16,578 nucleotides of DNA from Flavobacteriaceae bacterium (GCA_019752245.1 JAIEMH010000199.1:1-16578); one strand, 5' to 3'; counted from the first letter of the stretch, positions 6,628 through 15,004 are shown. Notes: generated by a model from the sequence alone, not told the origin. Numbers and translations: made by a program.

Positions 6628-8892
6628 ATGAAAAACATTAAAAATGCTTTGTTTTATATTGCTGTAACCGGTGGATTTACAGCTTTAATTTTTTGGATTG
6701 TTTCTAAAGGAAAGCTTTTGCAAACCAGTAATGTTGTTTCTCCTACTTCAAAGGATACATATTTTAATCAGTTTATAGATTCTCTAACGCATAATTTAAA
6801 ACATCCGCTTGCCATACTTTTACTTCAAATTATCACCATTATTATTGTGGCAAGATTGTTTGGATGGTTGTTTAGAAAAATAGGACAACCCTCAGTAATT
6901 GGAGAAATTATTGCTGGAATTTTTCTTGGACCATCGGTTGTTGGAATGTATTTTCCAGAATATTCAGGATTGCTTTTTCCAGTAGAATCTCTAGGAAACC
7001 TTCAATTTCTTAGTCAAATTGGGTTGATATTATTTATGTTTGTTATTGGTATGGAGTTGGATTTGAAGGTTTTAAAAAACAAAGCCAACGATGCGGTAGT
7101 AATAAGTCATGCAAGTATAATTTTTCCATTTGCACTTGGAATAGGGTTGTCTTACTTTGTTTACAATCAATTTGCTCCAAAAGGAGTTGAGTTTTTATCG
7201 TTTAGTTTGTTTATGGGAATCGCTATGAGTATTACTGCATTTCCTGTTTTGGCACGAATTGTTCAAGAACGAGGCATTCATAAAACCAAACTTGGCGCTA
7301 TTGTAATTACTTGTGCTGCAGCCGATGATATTACAGCTTGGTGTATTCTTGCGGCTGTAATTGCCATTGTAAAAGCAGGAACTTTTGCTAGTTCTATGTA
7401 TGTTATTATGTTGGCTTTGGTATATGTTTTAGCTATGCTTTTTGTTGTAAAGCCATTTTTGAAAAAAGTAGGTGATTTGTATGCAACTCGTGATAATTTA
7501 AGTAAACCAGTAGTTGCAATATTTTTGTTAACTCTTATTATATCTTCTTATTTGTCTGAAGTTATAGGTATTCATGCATTGTTTGGCGCTTTTTTAACTG
7601 GTGCAATTATGCCTGATATTTCTAAAATTAGAAACATTATTATAGAGAAAGTTGAAGATGTTGCCTTGATATTATTACTTCCATTATTTTTTGTTTTTAC
7701 AGGTTTGCGAACACAAATAGGATTGATTAATGATCCTTATTTATGGAAAATTACTGGATTTATAATTCTTGTAGCTGTTGTAGGAAAGTTTTTAGGTAGT
7801 GCTTTGGCAGCAAAATTTGTAGGTCAGAATTGGCGCGACAGCTTAACCATTGGTGCGTTAATGAACACTCGTGGATTGATGGAATTGGTTGTATTGAATA
7901 TAGGATATGATTTAGGAGTTTTATCTACAGAAATTTTTACAATGATGGTCATTATGGCTTTGGTCACGACTTTTATGACTGGTCCAGCGATAGATTTGAT
8001 AAACTATATTTTCAAGCGAAAAGAAGTAATAATTCCGAAGGAAATTAGCAACAGCACTTTTAAAGTTTTAATTTCTTTTGGAAACAACGAAAAAGGAAAG
8101 TCGCTACTAAGATTGGCCAATAGTTTTGTTAAAAAGCAAAAGGAAAATACCAATGTAACCGCTTTGCACATGTCTTTGTCAGATGAAATGCATGCTTACA
8201 ATTTAGAAGAATATGAGCAAGAAACATTTCAACCCATACTTGCAGAATCTAAAGTTCTTGACCAAGAAATTACAACAATTTTTAAAGCAACTGTAGATAT
8301 AGAGACTGACATTGCCGATATTGCTACTCGAGGCGATTTTGATTTGGTTTTGGTAGGTTTAGGAAAATCAATTTTTGAGGGAACATTACTTGGAAAGGTG
8401 CTCGGATTTACCACCAGAATTATAAATCCAGATCGATTGTTGGATAAATTTACGGGTAAAGAAGGACTTTTTCAAAACTCACCTTTTGACGATAGAACGC
8501 GATTGATTATTTCAAAAAGTAAAACGCCACTCGGAATATTAATCGATAAAGAACTGACAGAAGTTAAAGAAGTTTTTGTTCCAATTTTTTCTGTAGAAGA
8601 TGCTTTTCTTGTTGAATATGCTGAGAAATTAGTATATAATAGCAATTCTAAAGTTACCGTTTTAGACATTGATGAACAAGTGCAAAACAACCAAGATATT
8701 GAATTGGCAATACAAACATTATCTCAAAATTATCCCGAAAACATTGCCATTCTAACAGAAAACAAAATGAAAGCTGGGTTTCTTGCCAAACAAGATTTAA
8801 TGATGATATCACTAGAAAGCTGGAAGAAATTGGTAGATTCTCAAAGTGTTTGGTTGAGTACTGTGCCTTCGGTTTTGATTATCAAACCTTAA
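6628..8892 (+). CDS. CPA2-family monovalent cation/proton antiporter with Usp-like tail
   Basis: A 754-residue protein of the CPA2 (Kef/CHX-like) type. After an N-terminal helix (about 7-25), the Na_H_exchanger domain spans about 60-460 with roughly a dozen helices. It shows GQPSVIGEIIAGIFLGPS (87-104), SITAFPVLARIVQERG (201-216), the ion-binding acidic pair in AADDITAWC (231-239) and MNTRGLMELVVLNIG (412-426). The soluble tail (about 478-754) has alternating strand and helix segments, consistent with two universal-stress-protein-like units (for example LVLVGLGKSIFEG) as in the plant CHX group. The tail lacks an obvious TrkA-N glycine motif, so it is not a standard KefB/KefC. The likely role is exchange of K+ or Na+ for protons across the inner membrane; ion choice cannot be read from sequence. 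It diverges from the RND-type gene and converges on the DUF5686 gene with a one-base gap. Confidence 0.88.
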   Translation: MKNIKNALFYIAVTGGFTALIFWIVSKGKLLQTSNVVSPTSKDTYFNQFIDSLTHNLKHPLAILLLQIITIIIVARLFGWLFRKIGQPSVIGEIIAGIFLGPSVVGMYFPEYSGLLFPVESLGNLQFLSQIGLILFMFVIGMELDLKVLKNKANDAVVISHASIIFPFALGIGLSYFVYNQFAPKGVEFLSFSLFMGIAMSITAFPVLARIVQERGIHKTKLGAIVITCAAADDITAWCILAAVIAIVKAGTFASSMYVIMLALVYVLAMLFVVKPFLKKVGDLYATRDNLSKPVVAIFLLTLIISSYLSEVIGIHALFGAFLTGAIMPDISKIRNIIIEKVEDVALILLLPLFFVFTGLRTQIGLINDPYLWKITGFIILVAVVGKFLGSALAAKFVGQNWRDSLTIGALMNTRGLMELVVLNIGYDLGVLSTEIFTMMVIMALVTTFMTGPAIDLINYIFKRKEVIIPKEISNSTFKVLISFGNNEKGKSLLRLANSFVKKQKENTNVTALHMSLSDEMHAYNLEEYEQETFQPILAESKVLDQEITTIFKATVDIETDIADIATRGDFDLVLVGLGKSIFEGTLLGKVLGFTTRIINPDRLLDKFTGKEGLFQNSPFDDRTRLIISKSKTPLGILIDKELTEVKEVFVPIFSVEDAFLVEYAEKLVYNSNSKVTVLDIDEQVQNNQDIELAIQTLSQNYPENIAILTENKMKAGFLAKQDLMMISLESWKKLVDSQSVWLSTVPSVLIIKP

Positions 8893-8893
8893 A

Positions 8894-11374
8894 TTAAAAG
8901 CCTAAATCTAATACATAACTCAACTTCAAAGCAAAATTATCTTCAAATTTAGGTAATGCATTTGGACCATATCTTACAAAGAAAGTCAATCCGAATCCTT
9001 TAAAAATTTGATTGGCTTCGACACCACTTTCAAAAAAACCTCTTTCTAAAGTTTTATATTGAAATCCAATTTGTTGTTCTGGTTTGTCCAAATTTCCCCA
9101 AGCCATTCTTGTTACTACAGAAATTAAAGGTTTAATTTTATAAGCAATTTTCACTTTATTAAAAGTGTGTTTTACATGAAAAGAAACATATTTGCTTGAG
9201 AAAAATTCATTAAAAAACATGGTTTCAAAACTGTTTTTACCTGCAAAAGTAATACGCTTGAATAACGTTTCTCTGTTTAAATTATTTGGTGCAATACTGT
9301 ATAAATGAGTTAAAGGAACATCACCAAAAGCAAATCCGCTTTGTAAAATAAACGAGGTATTTTGACCTGATAAATACGGAATTTCATGCGTTATTTTAAA
9401 GTCAATTTTGGTAAAATCAAAATCACTTCCTAAAACGTTGTCAAATGATTTTGTTACTTGTAATGCAAATTTTGGAAACCTTTTTTCAATTTCAATTCTT
9501 CCCGAAGCCGTTTGCATGTAACCACTAAAAGGATTCCATTGAATTGAAAATTGCGCCGTAGTCAAGTTAAAATTCTTATAATAGTTGTCTTTAGCAAAAA
9601 AAGTATAATCAAAAAGTGGAAGAATTTCACTTCTAGAAATACCAAAATAAATGTCTGTTTTAGGGATGTATTTACTTTCTATAAAGGTTGAAGTCGTTTT
9701 GTAATTGTAAAACGTAGAAATGTTTATAGGTCGTGGATCGTAAATTTTAAATCGTCTGGCTTGCGTAGCAAATTGAATTTGTCCAATTTCATTTAAATCA
9801 TCAATATAGGACGCACTTATCCATGTATTGGTTTCTTTATTCAATAAATAGGAAGGTGTAATTCCGTATTTTAACTTATCGTCTTTAAATCCGTAGGCGC
9901 CAAAGAAACTTACTTTGTATTTTTCAGATAATTTATTGTTAGTTACACCGCCAATTCCAAGTCTAAAACCTTCATAATTATTGTATTTTATAATTGATTT
10001 TAGATCAATATCTACATAACTTAATGGTAAATAACCATTGAATATTTTCTTGCCTAAAAATATTTTTTGTTCAATATTTTCTGCAACAGAAAGACTGTCT
10101 AAGTTAGTGTAAGTTGGAATTTTTCTAATGTCTAACGTGTCTTTTTTCAAAGATTTCCAATACGAATCAGGTTTAGACATACTTGCTTCTGGAACATCAA
10201 TTTTTATGCTTGGCGTTTTAAAAGAAACTAACTCATTAATTTTTATATCATAAGGAGTTGATTCTAGTTTTAGATACATTTGGTCGGAAGCATCTTTTTG
10301 CAACCCTTCCAAACTAGAGTTAAACTTAATTGTTCCGCCAAGAACTTTCAAATCTTCGCTGTTATTTCCTTTTACAACAATAAATTTCCTTTTCTCTGGA
10401 AACCACAATTTATGTTCTTTCATGTAGTTGAAAGTATAAGTTGCATTGATGTTGATGATTCCATAAATCCTATAAAATGCTTTTGCTATGGCAAAATTCT
10501 CTGCATCAACAAAAAGTAAACCTCTCAATTTATCCGAATTCAATTTTTTTGGTTGAAAATAAATACGGTAAACGGTTCTGTTTTGAATTTTTACAGTGTC
10601 GATGATTTTAAAAACAAACAATTTTCGTCCGTAACTAGAAATTGGATTTCTAATGGGTATTTCTAAAATCTCTAAGCTATTTTCGTACAATGAGTAAGAA
10701 ACTAAATTTAAACCTAAATATTCATACAACGGTTTTTTGAAACCTGCCATTCTAGAAGCTAGAATTGTTTCTTTGGTTCCGTCATTGTTGTGTTGTAATA
10801 AATTTACTTTTTCGGTTTGATAGATGTGCTGTTTTTCGACTAATTTTTTGAATTTATAATTGGTAGAATCCAACTGAATTTTAGTTTTTCCAAAAAGTGA
10901 TTTTTTATAAATAGTATCAATTTTTCCAGAAATAGAATCAGGATTTGCAGTTACTAATAAATGTTCGTAATTTTTGTATTCAAATGTGTTTAAGGCTTTC
11001 TCTGGTTGATTTCTCGGCTTATTTTCAATAACTTTTTTGATGATTAAATTCACTTGATTTTCAGAATAAACCTCCTGTTCTTTCAAGGTGTTATTAGTCA
11101 CCATTTTTACCAAAATATTTTTGGCGCCAACAGTTTGATAATAGGTTTTATCGTAGTAACCTTTGTAGGAAAACACAATAGGCTTGTTGTCGTCTTTTAC
11201 ATCAATAGTAAATTTTCCTTCCCAATCGGAAGCAATTGTTTTGTTATTGTAGGTTATTTTAGCAAAAGCAATTGGCACAGTAGAATCAAAATCAATTACT
11301 TGACCTTTCATCGTTTTTTGAGAAATTGCAAAATTGCAAAAAAGGATTAGTATAAAAACACAAAAGTTTCTCAT
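8894..11374 (-). CDS. DUF5686 outer-membrane protein with CarboxypepD_reg-like domain
   Basis: An 826-residue secreted protein. A signal peptide covers about 1-18 (VFILILFCNFAIS, cleavage before Gln). A CarboxypepD_reg-like beta-sandwich follows at about 20-92 (GQVIDFDSTVPIAFAKI, then WEGKFTI). The remainder matches the general pattern of Bacteroidetes DUF5686: a middle soluble region, then a long run of amphipathic strands from about 450 to the end (KLSYVLDLGF, terminal Phe), consistent with an outer-membrane barrel. It lacks the plug domain and TonB-box layout of a SusC-type receptor. The family's function is unknown to me. It starts at ATG (11372-11374), 39 bases from a TAnnTTTG box, and follows the frr terminator, so it is probably transcribed alone. 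Its stop is one base from that of the antiporter. Confidence 0.82.
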   Translation of the reverse strand: MRNFCVFILILFCNFAISQKTMKGQVIDFDSTVPIAFAKITYNNKTIASDWEGKFTIDVKDDNKPIVFSYKGYYDKTYYQTVGAKNILVKMVTNNTLKEQEVYSENQVNLIIKKVIENKPRNQPEKALNTFEYKNYEHLLVTANPDSISGKIDTIYKKSLFGKTKIQLDSTNYKFKKLVEKQHIYQTEKVNLLQHNNDGTKETILASRMAGFKKPLYEYLGLNLVSYSLYENSLEILEIPIRNPISSYGRKLFVFKIIDTVKIQNRTVYRIYFQPKKLNSDKLRGLLFVDAENFAIAKAFYRIYGIININATYTFNYMKEHKLWFPEKRKFIVVKGNNSEDLKVLGGTIKFNSSLEGLQKDASDQMYLKLESTPYDIKINELVSFKTPSIKIDVPEASMSKPDSYWKSLKKDTLDIRKIPTYTNLDSLSVAENIEQKIFLGKKIFNGYLPLSYVDIDLKSIIKYNNYEGFRLGIGGVTNNKLSEKYKVSFFGAYGFKDDKLKYGITPSYLLNKETNTWISASYIDDLNEIGQIQFATQARRFKIYDPRPINISTFYNYKTTSTFIESKYIPKTDIYFGISRSEILPLFDYTFFAKDNYYKNFNLTTAQFSIQWNPFSGYMQTASGRIEIEKRFPKFALQVTKSFDNVLGSDFDFTKIDFKITHEIPYLSGQNTSFILQSGFAFGDVPLTHLYSIAPNNLNRETLFKRITFAGKNSFETMFFNEFFSSKYVSFHVKHTFNKVKIAYKIKPLISVVTRMAWGNLDKPEQQIGFQYKTLERGFFESGVEANQIFKGFGLTFFVRYGPNALPKFEDNFALKLSYVLDLGF

Positions 11375-11412
11375 TAAAATGATTTGTTTTAACTTGTGTA
11401 AAAAAATTTCAA

Positions 11413-11420
11413 CAAAAGTA
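11413..11420 (-). promoter_or_regulatory. -7 promoter box of the DUF5686 gene
   Basis: The minus strand reads TACTTTTG, a perfect TAnnTTTG, just after the T-run of the frr terminator and 39 bases before the ATG. The -33 region would overlap the terminator stem and has no clear TTG. Confidence 0.5.
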
Positions 11421-11428
11421 GCAATAAA

Positions 11429-11469
11429 AAAATCCGTCTCATCATTTTTATTTTGACAAGACGGATTTT
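11429..11469 (-). terminator. Intrinsic terminator of the pyrH-frr operon
   Basis: AAAATCCGTCT (11429-11439) and AGACGGATTTT (11459-11469) are perfect inverted repeats around a 19-base AT-rich loop. On the minus strand the stem is followed by an uninterrupted T-run of seven (11432-11426). It begins 20 bases after the frr stop codon. Confidence 0.88.
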
Positions 11470-11488
11470 AATATAGATTTAACGAAAA

Positions 11489-12049
11489 TTATACTTTCAT
11501 TATTTCGGCTTCTTTGTGAACCAAAGTTTCTTCTACCTTTTTAATGAAATTATCAGTCATTTTTTGAACGGTTTCTTCTGCCGTTTTACATACATCTTCC
11601 GATGTTCCTTCTTTTTCTAATTTTTTAATATCAGAATTGGCATCTTTTCTATGGTTACGAACACTAATTTTAGCGTCTTCAGCTTCAGACTTTGCTTGTT
11701 TTACCAAATCTCTACGACGTTCTTCCGTCAATGGTGGAACGCTAATAATGATTAAATCTCCGTTATTCATTGGGTTAAAACCAAGATTGGCAATCATAAT
11801 TGCTTTTTCTATAGGTTGCAACATGCTTTTTTCATACGGCTGAATTGTTATTGTTCTTGCATCGGGTACATTTACGTTTGCAATTTGAGAAAGTGGCGTT
11901 TGTGAACCATAATAATCTACAAAAACACTGCCTAGCATTTGCGGAGATGCTTTTCCTGCACGAATATTTAAGAATGATTTTTCTAGGTGTTCAATAGAAC
12001 CAGACATTGCTTCTTTTGTGCTGTCTAAAATAAATTCAATTTCTTCCAT
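11489..12049 (-). CDS. frr: Ribosome recycling factor
   Basis: A 186-residue cytoplasmic protein that, with EF-G, splits post-termination ribosomes. Landmarks of the family are present: NIRAGKASP (28-36) at the start of domain I, the PYEKSMLQPIEKAI segment (71-84), and PPLTEERRRDLVKQAK (105-120) before the long C-terminal helix with VRNHRKDAN. The length equals the usual 185 residues. It begins at ATG (12047-12049), 73 bases after pyrH on the same strand, the classic pyrH-frr pairing, and is followed by a strong terminator. Confidence 0.97.
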   Translation of the reverse strand: MEEIEFILDSTKEAMSGSIEHLEKSFLNIRAGKASPQMLGSVFVDYYGSQTPLSQIANVNVPDARTITIQPYEKSMLQPIEKAIMIANLGFNPMNNGDLIIISVPPLTEERRRDLVKQAKSEAEDAKISVRNHRKDANSDIKKLEKEGTSEDVCKTAEETVQKMTDNFIKKVEETLVHKEAEIMKV

Positions 12050-12066
12050 TTTTTATTTGAGTTTTT

Positions 12067-12118
12067 CAGTCGCAGTAACAGCTTTCAGTTTTTGACTGTG
12101 ACTGTAATTTGGTTACTG
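12067..12118. repeat. Overlapping inverted repeats between pyrH and frr
   Basis: CAGTAAC (12073-12079) is a perfect inverted repeat of GTTACTG (12112-12118). A second pairing, CAGTC plus ACAG (12067-12071 and 12078-12081) with CTGTGACTG (12096-12104), crosses it, so the two folds exclude each other. The units look like diverged copies of a short CAGT-based repeat. No T-run follows, so it is not a terminator. Confidence 0.5.
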
Positions 12119-12122
12119 ATTA

Positions 12123-12830
12123 CTATATATTTACTACTGTTCCTACATTTTCACCTTCACAAATTTTAAGTAAATTACCTTTTTTGTTCATGTCAAAAAC
12201 TACTATTGGTAATTTATTTTCTTGACTTAATGTGAATGCTGTTGAGTCCATTACATTTAATCCTTTTTTAATAACATCTTCAAATGAAATGTAATCAAAT
12301 TTAGTTGCTGTTGCATCTTTTTCTGGATCGGCTGTATAAATTCCGTCAACTCTTGTGCCTTTTAAAATCACATCTGCATGCACTTCAACACCACGCAAAA
12401 CTGCTGCTGTATCGGTTGTAAAATAAGGATTTCCAGTTCCGGCTCCAAAAATAACAATTCTACCTTTTTCTAAATGTCTAACAGCTCTTCTTTTTATGTA
12501 AGGTTCAGCAATAGCTTCGATTTTTAAGGCAGTTTGCAATCTTGTTAGCATTCCTTTGTCTTCTAGTGCGCCTTGTAATGCCATTCCGTTAATAACGGTT
12601 GCTAACATTCCCATATAATCGCCTTGCACTCTGTCCATTCCATTACTTGCGCCTGCAACACCTCTAAAAATATTTCCACCACCAATAACAATAGCAATTT
12701 CTACACCTTTTTCGTGAATTTGCTTAATTTGATCTGCGTATTCTGATAGTGTCTTTGGGTCAATTCCGTATTGTCTTTCACCCATTAATGCTTCACCACT
12801 TAATTTTAAAAGAATTCTTTTGTATTTCAT
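12123..12830 (-). CDS. pyrH: UMP kinase
   Basis: A 235-residue UMP kinase of the amino-acid-kinase fold (hexameric in characterised bacterial enzymes), converting UMP and ATP to UDP in pyrimidine nucleotide synthesis. Seen in sequence: KLSGEALMG (9-17), IGGGNIFRG (49-57), DYMGMLATVINGMALQ (71-86), FGAGTGNPYFTTDTAA (128-143) and the uridylate-kinase segment KGTRVDGIYTADP (157-169). The start is ATG at 12828-12830 (MKYKRILLKLSGEA), the usual N-terminus for the family. A longer frame begins 15 codons upstream at a TTG, but that TTG is part of the TATATTTG promoter box at 12873-12880. It is first gene of the pyrH-frr operon; its predicted leader is about 35 bases. Confidence 0.97.
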   Translation of the reverse strand: MKYKRILLKLSGEALMGERQYGIDPKTLSEYADQIKQIHEKGVEIAIVIGGGNIFRGVAGASNGMDRVQGDYMGMLATVINGMALQGALEDKGMLTRLQTALKIEAIAEPYIKRRAVRHLEKGRIVIFGAGTGNPYFTTDTAAVLRGVEVHADVILKGTRVDGIYTADPEKDATATKFDYISFEDVIKKGLNVMDSTAFTLSQENKLPIVVFDMNKKGNLLKICEGENVGTVVNI

Positions 12831-12872
12831 TCGTAGTTGTTTATTATTGAAAAAGGTTGTGTTTTTGAAGTG

Positions 12873-12880
12873 CAAATATA
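12873..12880 (-). promoter_or_regulatory. -7 promoter box of the pyrH-frr operon
   Basis: The minus strand reads TATATTTG, a perfect TAnnTTTG, 43 bases before the pyrH ATG. The -33 region is AT-rich with no clear TTG. The box contains the TTG that would otherwise be called as an extended pyrH start. Confidence 0.55.
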
Positions 12881-12917
12881 GTTATTATATAATTTTATGA
12901 AATAGCGAAATTAAAAA

Positions 12918-13697
12918 TTATGTTTCTAATGCTTCAAATGATTTTTTTGCCGCTTGATATCCAATTTCAAAAATCCTATCCATTTTTATTTTATTGGTTT
13001 CAAACGTGCTAAAGTTTGTTAATTCTTCGGGCTCAATTACCCAATCGCAATTGTTGAATTTTTGAAAATTTGAATTAGCCGAGAGTAAATCAAATGCTCT
13101 AGTGGTTACTGCTTTTATAGAATGCAAATCTTTAGCTTCAATTTTTTGGATAGGACTAACATAAACGCCAATAATGTTGTCGCATCTACCTTGCAAAATA
13201 TCGGTTGGAAAATGATTTAAAATACCGCCGTCACTATAGAAATTTCCATCAACTTCATAAGGAGAAATTACGCCTGGAACTGCGGAAGAAGCAAGAACAG
13301 CATCAACAATTAGGTCAGATCCATTAAATATTTTAAGTTTACCTTTTACCATATCTGTTGCAGTAATGTGCATTGGAATTTTTAAATCATCCATTTTGGC
13401 GCCTTTAAAAATCTCTTCAAAATATTTTTTAAAGGATTCCGAATCAATGATTCCAGCTTTTTTTAACGTAAAATGTTTCCAATGAAAAAGGTAAATTGAT
13501 TTAAAAAAAATTAGAATTTCTTCAGGAGTTTTTCCCCACGCATACAATGCACCAACAATTGCTCCAGCACTCGTGCCTGCAATTTGAGATGGTTTAATGT
13601 TTTGTTCCTCTAGAAATTTTATTGCGCCAGCATGTGCCAATCCTTTTGTGCCACCACCAGATAATGCAAATCCTACTGACTTTGAATGTAAATCCAT
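12918..13697 (-). CDS. Patatin-like phospholipase (RssA/YlbK-type)
   Basis: A 259-residue patatin-fold hydrolase with the Ser-Asp dyad. The oxyanion-hole motif is GGGTKG (14-19), the nucleophile elbow is GTSAG (41-45) with Ser43, and the catalytic Asp is D156 in SDGG (155-158). No signal peptide or membrane segment is seen, so it is likely cytoplasmic, in the group of single-domain bacterial patatin-like proteins such as RssA and YlbK. It probably cleaves acyl esters of membrane lipids; the true substrate is unknown. The ATG start (13695-13697) gives a normal compact N-terminus. It diverges from the thioredoxin-fold gene across about 90 bases, and no perfect -7 box of its own is visible there. 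Downstream, pyrH has its own promoter. Confidence 0.9.
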   Translation of the reverse strand: MDLHSKSVGFALSGGGTKGLAHAGAIKFLEEQNIKPSQIAGTSAGAIVGALYAWGKTPEEILIFFKSIYLFHWKHFTLKKAGIIDSESFKKYFEEIFKGAKMDDLKIPMHITATDMVKGKLKIFNGSDLIVDAVLASSAVPGVISPYEVDGNFYSDGGILNHFPTDILQGRCDNIIGVYVSPIQKIEAKDLHSIKAVTTRAFDLLSANSNFQKFNNCDWVIEPEELTNFSTFETNKIKMDRIFEIGYQAAKKSFEALET

Positions 13698-13761
13698 TAC
13701 TTTTTTGTTAAGATAACGCTTGTATGTAATTATTGTTACAAATGATGTGTAAAAATAAAAC

Positions 13762-13769
13762 TAATTTTG
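13762..13769 (+). promoter_or_regulatory. -7 promoter box of the thioredoxin-fold gene
   Basis: TAATTTTG is a perfect TAnnTTTG, 18 bases before the ATG at 13788. Transcription would start near 13776, leaving a leader of about a dozen bases. The nearest upstream TTG (13733-13735) is 26 bases away, longer than the usual spacing, so the -33 element is weak. Confidence 0.6.
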
Positions 13770-13787
13770 CAGAATAAAATATTAGTT

Positions 13788-14381
13788 ATGAACTCAATTA
13801 TAGAAAAAAGTTTAGCTGCTGCTTTTTCTTATCAAGAATATAGAAATCACTTATCGTTGTTAGCAAATGAAGGAAAAACAACAGGTAATGAACAAACAGA
13901 AGCTTTAATAAATTATACAAAATTAAACGAAACAAGATTGCATCGATTAGACAAAACGATGCAAGTAGCTGATGACATAAAACAGTTTTTAAATAATCTA
14001 GAAAAAGAATATTATTGGTTGGTGCTTTCTGAAAGTTGGTGTGGTGACGCGGCTCAAATTTTACCCATACTAAATAAGATGGCGGAGGCAAGCAATAAAA
14101 TAGATTTAAGAATTGTGCTTCGCGATGACAATCAAGATTTGATGAATTTATTTTTAACCAACGGTACGCGATCCATTCCGAAAGTGGTGATTATAGATAA
14201 AAATACCAATGAAGTTATTAATGACTTTGGACCGCGACCAGAAGAAGCAAGGAAATTAATAGTGGACTATAAAGCAAAACATGGAATTGTAGATGAAACT
14301 GCTAAAATAGAATTGCAAAAATGGTATTTGAATGATAAAGGAATTTCAACTCAAAGAGAAATTATTGCGTTGATGAAATAG
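13788..14381 (+). CDS. Thioredoxin-family protein with a monothiol active site
   Basis: A 197-residue cytoplasmic thioredoxin-fold protein resembling the Thioredoxin_9 group. An N-terminal helical extension (about 1-70) precedes the fold. The active-site strand and loop read LSESWCGDAAQ (80-90), with Cys85 present but the resolving Cys of CxxC replaced by Ala88. The cis-Pro is P131 in RSIPKVVII. Lacking the second Cys, it cannot form the usual intramolecular disulfide and may work through mixed disulfides, bind another ligand, or act as a chaperone; this is inference. The start is ATG 13788. The longer frame begins at a TTG (13767) that overlaps the TAATTTTG promoter box and would not be transcribed from it. 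It converges on the small outer-membrane protein gene, with no clear terminator in the 65-base gap. Confidence 0.85.
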   Translation: MNSIIEKSLAAAFSYQEYRNHLSLLANEGKTTGNEQTEALINYTKLNETRLHRLDKTMQVADDIKQFLNNLEKEYYWLVLSESWCGDAAQILPILNKMAEASNKIDLRIVLRDDNQDLMNLFLTNGTRSIPKVVIIDKNTNEVINDFGPRPEEARKLIVDYKAKHGIVDETAKIELQKWYLNDKGISTQREIIALMK

Positions 14382-14446
14382 GGTTAGATTTAATTATGTT
14401 GTAACAACTAAGCTGACCTTTAATAAGTTTTTTTAAAATTCGAAAA

Positions 14447-15004
14447 CTAGAAAGTTCTCAGTGCAATTCCTATACTAAAACTCGAAACTGATTCGAATTT
14501 TTTTACCACAATATCATAATTCGAGAGTTCTGCAAAGATTATTAAATCATCTTCTGTTTCAATTCCCAAACTTATTTTTTTGTACGCTCCAGATAGATTT
14601 CCTCGTCCAATTGCAAATCCTTTTCCATAGCCAACTTGCGATGTTAGGCGTAAATTATTGCCCACAGATGTACTTAGTCTAAGGTTGGCAAAAACAGGAA
14701 CTGCTACAAGTTTTTCAGTAGCTTTCCAATCAATTCCTATATGCAAACTTAGTCCAATCCAACGATTTTCTTGAATTCCGTATCCAATTTTAGCATTTAT
14801 TCCGTCTGGAACAAACCAGTTTTTATTGGTGTTTTCTTGGCCATTGACATAGGTTTCGTTACGATTTGGATTGCCTTTAAACGGAATTGAAACATCAAAT
14901 TGAGTGAAAAAATGACTAATTTTAGAGCTGTTGTCTTCGTTTTCTTGACAAAAAACATAAGAATTTATAAAAAACACAAGTGCAATTAATAAAGTTTTTT
15001 TCAT
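14447..15004 (-). CDS. Small predicted outer-membrane beta-barrel protein
   Basis: A 185-residue exported protein I cannot assign to a named family. A signal peptide covers about 1-19 (TLLIALVFFINSYVFC, then QE). The rest is rich in alternating-polarity strands separated by Gly/Asn turns, such as INAKIGYGI, NRWIGLSLHIGI, NLRLTSQVGYG and FSIGIALRTF, ending in Phe. This fits an eight-to-ten-stranded outer-membrane barrel. The residue before the predicted cleavage site is Cys, but the sequence YVFC is a poor lipobox, so lipoprotein status is doubtful. It starts four bases after the truB stop and so is the last gene of the DUF3098-uppP-truB operon. The link to those genes is positional only. Confidence 0.6.
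   Translation of the reverse strand: MKKTLLIALVFFINSYVFCQENEDNSSKISHFFTQFDVSIPFKGNPNRNETYVNGQENTNKNWFVPDGINAKIGYGIQENRWIGLSLHIGIDWKATEKLVAVPVFANLRLSTSVGNNLRLTSQVGYGKGFAIGRGNLSGAYKKISLGIETEDDLIIFAELSNYDIVVKKFESVSSFSIGIALRTF

Noticed and set aside
8890..8896. Search for a terminator between the convergent antiporter and DUF5686 genes
   Set aside because: The stops are one base apart and no hairpin with a T-run is visible around them; antisense overlap of transcripts is likely but no site can be annotated.
13739..13746. ATCATTTG on the minus strand as a -7 box for the patatin-like gene
   Set aside because: The two key TA positions do not match, and no -33 TTG is present at the right spacing.
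13798..14091. Minus-strand 97-residue open frame opposite the thioredoxin-fold gene
   Set aside because: It lies within a gene with clear motifs on the other strand and has no recognisable domain or promoter.
14398..14434. Small palindrome GTTGTAACAAC followed by a T-run after the thioredoxin-fold gene
   Set aside because: The stem is only four base pairs, and the T-run begins about 20 bases later, so it does not meet the form of an intrinsic terminator.
14990..15004. Possible lipoprotein signal in the small outer-membrane protein (Cys before Gln)
   Set aside because: The residues YVFC do not fit the lipobox, since the position before Cys should be small; an ordinary signal peptide is more likely.
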